In this document: piece after piece, positions 55,944 through 64,000 of the stretch
How the letters are laid out: every line of letters begins with the position of its first letter
How positions within the stretch are numbered: position 1 is the first letter of the stretch
Origin: Acanthosoma haemorrhoidale
Lineage: Eukaryota > Arthropoda > Insecta > Hemiptera > Acanthosomatidae
DNA length: 64,000 nt
Direction: 5' to 3'
NCBI GenBank assembly: GCA_930367205.1
Contig: OV884012.1
Span: forward strand, 147,823,405 to 147,887,404
Notes under the pieces: generated by a model
The model's input: only the letters and a program-made list of their open reading frames with translations
Databases searched by the model: none
Told to the model about the DNA's origin: nothing
Translations under genes and position numbers: made by a program

Positions 55944-56691
55944 ATATATATATATTTTCTTAACCCCTTCGAATTATACAATGTGAAAATATGAACGAAT
56001 CGATCAACAAGAATTAGCAAATTTTTCTCCTCTTTCTGCTATACGCAGATGCATTTGAAGGAGGTTGGGTTACATCAATCATATTGAAGTTAAAAGGAAA
56101 ATAACATAAATAAATTACAAGGTGACGGTGCTTACCTTCAGTTTGAAAATGTGGGAGAAAAACTTACAAACTAAAACCTAAACCTAGAACCTAAGACTAA
56201 AGCGTTCCAGCCGCGACAGCGTCCTGCCATCGATGGTGGAACGGAGCGGGGGTTATAGTGTTAAACACCGGGTTTGTCAAGTATTGCAGTGAGTCGAAAA
56301 ATTTGATATGTCTACGTTGAACGAATTCATCCACCGTAGGTGGATCAAAGATCTCGTGAAGATCACTGTTGCTCCGCAGCTCGAATGAAGAACCTCTGAC
56401 CACTTTCATCATTATACCGTTTTGGAATTGTTGGAGTCACCGAGCTGTCGTATACATCAGATAACGAAAAAGCGGTGCACCATACATCAGAGTAGGCCTG
56501 ACAACACTCTTATAGATCAATAGCTTCAGATGCAGTGATAGAATTGCGTATAGAATAATAAATGCGTAAGCCGGTAAGATTTCGTGCGAGTTTGCTTCAA
56601 CTTCTTCGTAAAATGGTTACTAAAACGGAGGTATCTGTCCATTTTAATTCCCAGATATACTAGGTTGTCGGCTGGTGAATTAAAGGGTTAA
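55944..56691 (-). mobile_element. J2b LINE, minus strand, 13-base TSD
   Basis: AAAGGGTTAATAT occurs at 55931-55943 and 56692-56704, setting a 748-base insertion. It holds about 165 codons of ORF2 C-terminus and the J2b 3' UTR with the CTCC..GGAG hairpin (around 56028-56068). The 3' tail next to the left repeat is a TA run (TATATATATATATA) instead of poly(A). Confidence 0.88.
56197..56680 (-). pseudogene. J2b ORF2 C-terminal fragment
   Basis: From the N-terminal side: LVYLGIKMDRYLRFSNHF, KKLKQTRTKSYRLTHLL, a frame change, KLLIYKSVVRP, a stop in the TARxLQQ segment, then an open run MMKVVRGSSFELRSNSDLHE, FDPPTVDEFVQRRHIKFFDS, LQYLTNPVFNTITPAPFHHR and WQDAVAAGTL*. It is the same segment as at 21150-21591, but with two disabling changes. 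Confidence 0.75.
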
Positions 56692-56704
56692 TATTCCTTC
56701 CAAA

Positions 56705-57914
56705 GCCTTTATAACCTCCCCAACAGAGTATTGTCTGTTAGACGTACAGTAAATGTTTTCTATCCCGAATGAAAGGTTTTTGTAGATCTATCGGTTTGTA
56801 AATGTTTTTTGAATTAAATGGAGAACATTTTGATAATTTCGTTAAACTTTGGATTAAGATACCAAATCTGGTATAAAATAATGAATTTAAAGATGATATC
56901 ACAGGGGTTGTTTTATTGTTTGGTTTGTTGCCAATTTTATTATTTATTTATTTTATTTTTTTATTTCAAAACCTAAAAAAAAATAACTACTCAGTCAGGA
57001 TTGTCAATATCTCCAGCAGTTCCATATTTAAATAGTGGGTTTACTTGTTTTATTATTTATAATTTTAAAAAATATTTTAATGTTTTTTTTGTATGCGTAA
57101 TTTGTTTGTATTTTAGCCCTGAGGGCAGGTGAAACTTCGACTGCTGATGTAGTATATAAAAGATACTTAGAGAGAATGAAAGATTTTTTTTAAAAACTAA
57201 CTTTCGCACAGTGTAAATATTAATATACTCGTGTCACTTTTTGGGGTTACTCTTGAGAATATTAAAATATTGTAATTACTGCAAATCAGCCAGAACAAGG
57301 ATAGTGCTGTGACCTAGCGTGTGACTCGGTAACTACAAACACACTAGACGGTTAGTGACACCTAACGGCCGTCTGAGGAACTAACCTGTGAAAATCAAGT
57401 ATGGATTTTTGGTCTCTTTAAAGTTTTTTTTCCTAACTGAAAAACAAAATTTGTATTCTGTCTTTGTTCTGAAATATACACCGATGACTAAAGTGCTTAT
57501 AAATTATTCTTAAATTTATAAATGTTATTTAGGCTGAAATTTACTTAACGATTGACAGTAAGTGACTATTCAATTCATAGTTTATTTTTTTAAACCAGAG
57601 AAAAATCTTAGTATACATCGAAAAAAAATGTTTTTGTTATGACATGCAACAAAACCAGACAATAATATTTTTATTGCTTAATTCACTGGTGTTTAGTCAA
57701 TAGGGATTAAGTCATGAAATTTAGTTCAAAGTTTACAGGATCATTTAACAATATTTAAAGAATCAGTATCGATCATGTCTAAGTATCTCTCTTTCTTTCT
57801 GAATCAATGTGTTATCTTACCATTTTAACACATTAAATGATTATTATTTAAAACAATCATACTAAAATTTATCAACACAAACATATTTTCTTAAAAACCA
57901 AAGGAAAGGATATA
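56705..57914. other. No gene seen
   Basis: AT-rich unique DNA. Confidence 0.45.
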
Positions 57915-58776
57915 AAGGGTGTCCCAGAATTAACGCAAGATTTGATTTAAATAGAAAACACAGTTTTTAGTATTTTTGCTGTTGTTTTTTCATTGAATTA
58001 TAAAGTAAATAGGATTGGGTTATTTATGGAATAACACATCCGGCAAATGGCCTCCATGACATTGCTGACACATACTCACTCTTTTGTTGAAATTTGCCAT
58101 GACCATTTGGCATAAATGTGGTTGAATTTCGTTGATGCAGCGTTGAATTTCCTCTTTTGTGGGGATGTGGGTTTGTTGACATACACCTTTGCCTTCCAAT
58201 AACCCCATAGAAAGAAATCTAAAGGTGTTAAATCACACGATCTAGGGACCAATTCTAATCACCAAAACGAGAGAGTACACGACCTGGGAATATCTCATGC
58301 AGTATTTGAATTGTTTCATGGGCTGTATGGCATGTGGCACCATGTTATTGAAACCACATATTGGCTACATCAATATCATCCAATTTCGGCACGGTCTACG
58401 ACGCCGAATTGATGTTCCTGGATTTTCAATAAGACCCTCACGCAATGCTTCGATATTGACATTTGAACGGCTTGTTTTTGGACAACCAGTGTGTTTAGTG
58501 TCACTAACTGATCTAGTCTCCCTAAATCTTCACAGTTGATAAGGTCAAAACACTATTCCTACCATATTTTGTATGAAATTTTCGAACTGCGGCCGCCAAA
58601 CTTACATTATTTTTGAGATAATGTTCAACAATAAAGACATTATCGTGTAACGCTCCATTTTTACTAACCCTAAACTGTCAGCTGTCAAATTGTTTTTTGT
58701 TTTTTTTAGGGTTGCCAGCACTTAAATGCACAAATGGCGGCAAATTCAAATCTTACGTCAATTCTGGGACGCTCTT
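57915..58776 (-). mobile_element. Mariner-type element, internal deletion
   Basis: Left end AAGGGTGTCCCAGAATTAAC; right end reverse-complemented AAGAGCGTCCCAGAATTGAC. Both continue GC/GT-AAGATTTGA and are flanked by TATA (TA target). The 862-base unit keeps the two ends of a transposase reading frame but lacks the middle. Confidence 0.82.
58020..58658 (-). pseudogene. Mariner/Tc1-type transposase with central deletion
   Basis: From a Met at 58656-58658 the frame-corrected order is N-terminal HTH remnants, then SVSDTKHTGCPKTSRSNVNI and EALREGLIENPGTSIRRR. A direct jump follows to DVANMWFQ*HGATCHTAHET, IQILHEIFPGRVLSRFGD, FFLWGYWKAKVYVNK and finally TKEEIQRCINEIQPHL..FNKRVSMCQQCHGGHLPDVLFHK*. 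WFQQDGATCH is the usual site of the second catalytic Asp; here a stop precedes it and the Asp codon reads His. Deletion plus stops make it non-functional. Confidence 0.7.
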
Positions 58777-58778
58777 TA

Positions 58779-59244
58779 TATATACAACAGATTTATCGTA
58801 AGTTTTAATGCAAAGTTCGTGGTAGTGATTCAGTTTAGTTTTCTCATTTAAAATAGGCCAGTTTCAGTAAACAAATATGTCTTGTGAAAATATATAAGCT
58901 ACATTGGGAGTTTATTGTTAGCTGTTTATGTAAATGGGTGATTTGTTGATATATCAGCTCAGGTTGATGAAAGAAAGTTGTAAAATTTTCATTCAAAGCC
59001 GCTATTCCATAACAAATAGCAAACAATACACTCATGTATAAAGTTTCAGTAATGAAATGATATTTGTAAATGTAAACGTTAATTTATTAAAATATACATT
59101 CCTAGAGTAAGAACTAACCATGTATAGTACAAGAACTACAGAAGTTATGAGAGTATAACATTTTTTTAAAAATAATATCTATGAGACCGTGTTAAAAACT
59201 ACGATTTAGTCAACATCTGAGGAACTCATCCCCACTAATTATAG
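58779..59244. other. No gene seen
   Basis: AT-rich; ends with the acceptor-like CATCCCCACTAATTATAG before the candidate exon. Confidence 0.35.
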
Positions 59245-59420
59245 CTTATGTCAATTTCCGTGGGAAGTATGAAAAAGCTGGTGACGGTCCGGAGATCCGT
59301 GAATGGCACAATCCAAGAACGGTTAATGGAAGTAGAAAGAACCGTGAAGTGTCACCACGACCCAAGAGGAGCCGTAATTTTCATGACAATAAAAATAAAA
59401 ATCAGGGAAATTACAGTTAA
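59245..59420 (+). other. Candidate host 3'-terminal coding exon
   Basis: After an acceptor-like CCCCACTAATTATAG, one frame is open for 57 codons and ends in TAA (59418-59420). It reads YVNFRGKYEKAGDGPEIREW, HNPRTVNGSRKNREVSPRPK, RSRNFHDNKNKNQGNYS. The low-complexity, Arg/Asn/Gly-rich tail is typical of RNA-binding protein C-termini. The patch is far less AT-rich than its surroundings. A second frame is also open (59248-59433), so the call is not certain. No specific protein recognised. Confidence 0.4.
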
Positions 59421-59655
59421 TCAGACAAATTAAAACTTCTAGTTTATTACTGTAATATAAATCGATCATCAACGCAAAAAAGAAAATAGATAAAACGAAT
59501 ATAGCATTTAAAATAGTTGAAAAAAATTAATGATTACTTGGTTACTTTACTAGTAATCGACCTGTTAGAAATGAAAGGTTTAATAAGAGTTACATAAATT
59601 TTAATTGTATTGGGTATTAAACAAAACAAGTAGATCTGCCGAAGTAACTAACTTT

Positions 59656-60335
59656 TCTTTTTTTTCCATAGCCCCTTAAAAAATTACAATAATTTTCTCT
59701 ATTTTTCTCAATAACTCTTTTATATTTATATATAAAGCAATATAGGTATAATGATACACATTATACTCAACATGGTTCAAAAGACTCAATAAAGTGATGG
59801 GGCTCACCTTTTTGATCAAAAACTTAAAACTAACTTACATACTAATTCTTAACCTAATTTTTCTCTGACAGTCCGTTGCCATTGATGCGGGAGGGGTGGT
59901 GGGGTCATAGTGTTAAACACTGGGTTGGTTAGGTGCTGGAACAAATTAAAAAACTTGACGTGTCTCCGGCGGATGAACTCACTCACCGACGGCACACCAA
60001 GCAACGGGTGCAGGTCGGCGTTCTTTAACCTCTCGAGAGAGGTATGTCGGACCACTTTTCGCATGATCCCATTCTGAAAATGTTGGAGACATTTGGCTGT
60101 ATTGTCAGTCAAGTGAGTATATAGTGGGGCACCGTACAGCAGAGCTGGCCGGAGGACACATTTATAGATCATCAGTTTGAGACGAAGCGACAGGTTGGGT
60201 GAAGTTAGCAAGTGCGATAGCCGGTAAGACCTCTGTCGTACTTTTTATATTTTATTACTAAAATGATTAGAGAAATGGAGATGCCTATCCATTTTTATAC
60301 CCAGAGTTCTCTTGCCATCCTATACTATATGATTT
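59656..60335 (-). mobile_element. J2 LINE, 5'-truncated, minus strand
   Basis: The longest J2 copy. A T-run and CCATAGCCCCTT mark the 3' end, then the UTR with AAAAAGGTGAGCCCCATCAC, then coding sequence up to about 60335. I did not find a convincing target duplication, and the exact 5' edge is uncertain. Confidence 0.8.
59849..60320 (-). pseudogene. J2 ORF2 C-terminal fragment
   Basis: Open for 120 codons from TSPNLSLRLKLMIYKCVLRP through ALLYGAPLYTHLTDNTAKCL, QHFQNGIMRKVVRHTSLERL, LLGVPSVSEFIRRRHVKFFN, LTNPVFNTMTPPPLPHQWQR and TVREKLG*. Upstream, after a stop, KKVRQRSYRLSHLL-like residues and a LGYKNG remnant continue the family's order. It matches Jockey-clade tail motifs and has no catalytic residues. 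Confidence 0.78.
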
Positions 60336-60374
60336 TGGCAAGGCTTTTTTGCACTTTTGGAGGGAGAATATTGT

Positions 60375-60428
60375 TTTGTTTTTTTGTTTTTTCTAAGCTC
60401 TCAAACTTATAAAATTGGAATGTGGGAA
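60375..60428 (-). mobile_element. J3b LINE extreme 3' end fragment
   Basis: TTTTTTCTAAGCTCTCAAAC and TTATAAAATTGGAATGTGGG resemble the reverse complement of the last ~45 bases of J3-type copies. It sits directly beside the J2 copy and is too short for more. Confidence 0.4.
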
Positions 60429-61446
60429 AACTAAGGAAAAAAAGGAGGGATAATATAGTAACTAACTACACATTAAGAATGATATTTATAATATCTCCTT
60501 GTACGTGAGTTTTTAGGAAACTGTTCAGAATAATTGCTGGTATCACAGTTTAAACTTCTATACGTTTTTTCAACAAGTTTTATTATTAACTAATTTTTAG
60601 GTTTTAAATCCTTTTAGATTAATTTGTAAACATTGTATTACATATAATAATAATCTTTCTCAGCCGTGAGCTATTCACCGGCTCACAAATTTACACATTT
60701 TCTCTTTGAGTTGTGAGAAGATTCCGTGAGCGGCCCAGAGATGCCGCTAACCTCTCCGCTTAACTCCCAGACGAATTAACATAAAAAGAAACGTCAGAAC
60801 TGGCCCTATATCTTATCGGCCTGTAAATCATAGACTTTTTAAAACAAGGGCTTCATGGGGATTTGTAAAAGGGCCCCTCACTGATTCTACATCTTCAATC
60901 TATTGAACTATCCCCGTTCTGTTTTTTTGACCCATTTGTCGAACACATAAATCTTTATAGTACTATACCTCGTCACTCGGAACAAAACTTGTTTACCATA
61001 TGCAAATATACCTATATTTTATGGCACTAGTCACCGATAAAATGTAATATATAAATGGGATAATAACTGTGTAACTCCATATATGGAAATATTACAGAAA
61101 CACAAAAGAATATTATTAAAAAAAGAGTTACATGTTTATTGGAATAAAAAATAATGATAATTAGAAACATATATTGGTAAAATGTTAATTCCTTAATGAT
61201 TTGGAAATACAAAAGCTTCCACTTATGATTCGTGGGTTCCTCAACGGTGCAAAGCAATTAAAGATTTTCGAACCAAATTTTGGTTACTTTATTGAAAAAT
61301 TTAAGGTTGTGTTAAGCTATCATTACCTTTTATGGCCCTTACGAGTTTCTATTCCTACTCATTGATAGCTATAGATCAGTCAAAACTAATACTCTATAGT
61401 ACCAAATAAGAAATTTTGGTGTCTAAATTTTACCAAATTTTTATTT
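60429..61446. other. No gene seen
   Basis: AT-rich; one 76-codon minus-strand frame (61027-61257) is AT-driven. Confidence 0.45.
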
Positions 61447-61457
61447 ATAGTCTCAAA

Positions 61458-61909
61458 TAGTGGCTCTCACACTCTTGGTCAGCCTCCGCTGGCTCGGATC
61501 CAGTGACGCGGCTGACGGCTGACAGCTCATCCAGCGTAGACATATCAAATTTTTCGACTCATTACAATATCTAACAAACTCGGTGTTTAACACTATAACC
61601 CCCGCTCCGTTCCCCCATCGATGGCAGGACGCTGTCGCGGCTGGAACACTCTAGTCCTAGGTTCTAGGTAGAGATTTAGTTTTTTTTTTTTTTTTTTTTT
61701 TTGTTCCTAGTGTTTAGTGTTTGGTGTCGGTGACAAAAAGAAGGTGAGCCTCATCACCTAGTGTGAATATAAGACTGAGTACTATTAACATCAAAAAAAT
61801 TATTGTATTATGCACTCCTCCAAATGCATTTAAATGCAGGAAGAGGAGAAATTTGTAAGTCGATTATTATTTTGTTATTTTTCTTTTGTACATTGTATTT
61901 GAGGTTTTG

Positions 61910-61945
<36 letters not shown>

Positions 61946-62333
61946 TCATAAAAATAAATTTTCTAGAGCCGACAAAAATGATATGGATTTAATATGTTCT
62001 GGTCGATTTCTTTAGGTTTTTTTTATTTATAAGCTGACCATTTTACTTATTTACGGTTGTTTTGGTTTGTTAAAAAAGGTAAAAGAAAGGCGATCAAGAT
62101 GGCATTCTTCTGAATAAAATTAAGAAGTACTTTTCCGCATACGAGGGAGGTGACAACCATATGGATTTGAGAGGTATCTGGGCTGTTTGTAAATACTGTA
62201 AGAATAAGCGAGTGAATGAAAATTGTAAATATTGTATGAATGAGATCATTTATCACAATTACTTATTGCCCAATGAGGCAGATAGTAATTTTATCATAAT
62301 AAAGTTGTTGTTAAATAAAAAAATAAAAACAAC
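61458..62333 (+). mobile_element. J1 LINE 3' UTR split by a later insertion, 11-base TSD
   Basis: ATAGTCTCAAA at 61447-61457 and 62334-62344 flanks the whole unit. The first ~62 bases (TGGCTCTCACACTCTTGGTC to GACGCGGCTGACGG) are the start of the J1 UTR, and 62107-62333 is its second part (GCATACGAGGGAGGTGACAA to TTATCATAATAAAG). About 35 UTR bases are missing at the junction. The target duplication shows the two halves came from one insertion. Confidence 0.85.
61523..61940 (+). mobile_element. J2b LINE nested in the J1 copy
   Basis: It opens in the coding tail (SSRRHIKFFDSLQYLTNSV, FNTITPAPFPHRWQDAVAAG, TL*), then the J2b 3' UTR (GGTGAGCCTCATCACC; hairpin 61815-61851) and a long A-run at 61917-61942. 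It sits within the J1 UTR, so it is the later arrival. About 165 bases of unassigned AT-rich DNA lie between its tail and the resumed J1 sequence. Confidence 0.8.
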
Positions 62334-62344
62334 ATAGTCTCAAA

Positions 62345-63073
62345 AGCCTAACATTATACAAAATTTTACACCACATGATCTATAAAACTACCGGGTAAGG
62401 AAAACTGGTATTCTTGAAAGGCGTTCTTATAAGAATTCTCAAAGAGTTGCGCACAAACTTATTTTATGATAGCTAATAGAGCTACCAGTGTCAGATTTTA
62501 TTAAGTATGCTAAGTTAGACTCTTCTCAAAGTATATCTTAGCTCTGAACTAACTTTTGACTAACTTATTTTCATATTTTGCAAAAGTTTCTCCAAACTTG
62601 TCACGTACGGAGAGATCTTTGCATTCATTCTCTACTGTTGTTCTCTATGCCCTGAATACCTAAATTTCCCTACCTAATTACTCTTTGTAAAAGGTAGGTC
62701 TGAGAATGCACCACTTGGATTGCGCGAACGATTGTCAAAAGCCATTGGCGGGCTGGTAATGCTCTGGCGATTGATCAAATCATCAGAGGTTATCATCACG
62801 ATTAGAGACAGCTATTATAAACTGGGATTTACGACTTGAATAATCTGCATACAGTGCGTTGGCCTCAATCGTATATTTAGAGATATAATGCACGACTTGT
62901 AAATATAATCAACATTCTCCTAACATACGTCAGTACATTCCAGAAGGTATATTTTTTTTATAAATACTAACCTTACACTTAAGTAGCGCTATTAACCGTA
63001 GTTATACGGGAACTGTTGAAACCATATCCCATCTGTATGTAATTATTGCATTTCACATTCGTAGGAAAGTTTA
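62345..63073. other. No gene seen
   Basis: Unique DNA; nothing recognisable up to the mariner end. Confidence 0.45.
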
Positions 63074-64000
63074 CGAGGGTTTCCGACCTCAACATGAAGA
63101 TAGCAGCAGTCGTAAATAAAAGCTAGTGAATTTCGTTGTTCATCTGTTGACAGTTACTCACTAATGTTTCAGCCATTTTGGACGCGCAGTTGTTGTGTCA
63201 CAGTCGTTTGAGTGAGTCGATGTGAGTGTTTTTATGAAAATGAGCAAAATCGAGTATCGAGCTGTCATTAAATATTTGTTTTTGAAAGGCAATACGCCTA
63301 CGCAAATCAAAGATGAGTTGGATTCTGTGTATGGGGACTCTGCACCATCATTTACCACAATGAAATTTTGGGCAGCTGAATTTAAACGTGGTCGTAAGAG
63401 CTTGGGAGACGATGAACGTTCGGGACGTGCAAAAACTGCAACTACCGACGAAAACATCGCCAAAGTTCACCAAATGGTGCTACACGGCCGAATTAAAGTG
63501 AGAGAGATATGAGCATGTCAAAAGAACGTGTTCGTCACATATTAAATCAACATTGAGGGATGAGAAAGCTGTCCGCGCGTTGGGTGCCGCGTTTCCTCAC
63601 GTTAGACCAAAAACGTGTTCGAATGAACATTTCCAACGCTCTGTTGGGGCAGTTTAGGCGCAATAAATCCGAGTTTTGTCGCCGATTAATTACTGTGGGT
63701 GAAACTTGGATACACCATAATACGCCCTAAACAAAAATACAGTCCAAACAGTGGACTGCAAAGGGGGAACCGGCTCCAAAAAAAGCAAAAACTGTTTTTT
63801 CGGCTGGGAAAGTGATGGCGACTGTTTTTTGGGATAGACATGGAGTTATTTTAATCGATTATCTTCAAAAAGGAAAAACTATTACAGGAGCATACTACGC
63901 ATCATTACTTGACAAGCTGAAGGCAGAACTTGCGGAAAACCGGCCACATTTGCAGAAAAAGAAAATCCTGTTTCACCAAAACAACGCACAGTCTCACACC
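63074..64000 (+). mobile_element. Mariner-type element, runs off the window
   Basis: After TA (63072-63073) the sequence CGAGGGTTTCCGACCTCAAC is a mariner-type terminus. Compared with the end of the miniature copy at 29.9 kb it lacks the 11 bases GGTCTGAAAAG. A 160-base 5' UTR precedes the transposase remnant. The other end lies beyond the window. Confidence 0.78.
63234..64000 (+). pseudogene. Mariner transposase, inactive (partial)
   Basis: Starts MKMSKIEYRAVIKYLFLKGN, with HTH motifs (TPTQIKDELDSVYGDSAPSF; EFKRGRKSLGDDERSGRAKT; TTDENIAKVHQMVLHGRIKV). A frame shift occurs near 63512. It resumes MSKERVRHILNQH, stop (63554-63556), LSARWVPRFLTLDQKRVR, ISNALLGQFRRNKSEFC. VGETWIHHNTP has Gly (63698-63700) where the first catalytic Asp belongs. 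A second stop is at 63728-63730. HQNNAQSHT has Asn (63980-63982) where the second Asp belongs. Both visible catalytic residues are lost. The third catalytic position is past the edge. Confidence 0.82.

Noticed and set aside
55937..55958. Independent TA microsatellite
   Set aside because: It is at the 3' tail position of the minus-strand J2b copy, next to the target duplication, and is best seen as an altered tail.
1..64000. CRISPR array, bacterial operon or prophage
   Set aside because: No regularly spaced repeats, no dense same-strand genes, no ribosome-binding-site pattern; all recognisable elements are eukaryotic transposons.

Overview
This is AT-rich, intron- or gene-desert-like animal DNA, almost certainly from an insect. 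The evidence is the mix of elements: several families of 5'-truncated Jockey-clade LINEs, three different Tc1/mariner-type elements with intact ends, a pogo/Tigger-like relic, decayed Tc1-like transposases, a solo LTR and tRNA-like SINE pieces. I see no bacterial operons, no rRNA or tRNA genes and no CRISPR array. No complete host gene is present. The only host-gene candidates are three short stretches that look like exons bounded by splice-like sites (2809-2914, 35438-35527, 59245-59420, all + strand), plus a few unidentified reading frames. Assignment to an insect, perhaps a hemipteran, is inference.

Retroelements. I use informal names. J1 is a Jockey-type LINE whose second ORF ends in ..RRLKRxWPRDLL*, followed by a conserved 3' UTR. 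J2 and its relative J2b end in ..REKLG* and ..AAGTL*. J3 and J3b end in ..LSRSGKAD and carry a ~300-base 3' UTR. Copies lie on both strands from 1.4 to 62.3 kb. Most are only the last 200-750 bases of an element. At least eleven can be bounded exactly by target-site duplications (TSDs) of 7-14 bases that I could read directly. One J1 copy (61458-62333) is split by a J2b insertion; another J1 copy (15038-15286) sits inside a Tc1-like element. A fragment from the front of a LINE reverse transcriptase is at 50331-50669. A solo LTR with a 5-base TSD is at 42073-42909, and a related LTR piece is at 49507-49977.

DNA transposons. Pogo/Tigger-like ends are at 41-620 and 857-985. A decayed Tc1-like transposase (4392-5245) lies between two 567-base, almost identical direct repeats. 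A Tc1-like element with readable inverted ends and TA duplication is at 13812-15343. Two mariner-type deletion derivatives with complete ends are at 50733-51386 and 57915-58776. A third mariner runs off the right edge (63074-64000), and a ~105-base miniature relative is at 29889-29993.

Other signals. Two similar hammerhead-ribozyme-like motifs (16181-16222 and 18235-18280) suggest Penelope-like retroelement remnants. A 160-codon reading frame with a single stop at 17528-18007 has no family I recognise. A ~490-base inverted duplication links 38.6-39.1 kb with 48.1-48.6 kb. Everything else reads as unique AT-rich non-coding DNA with scattered GC-richer patches that might be conserved regulatory DNA.

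Nothing here forms a working gene system. The window is best read as a record of repeated transposon insertion, truncation and decay.
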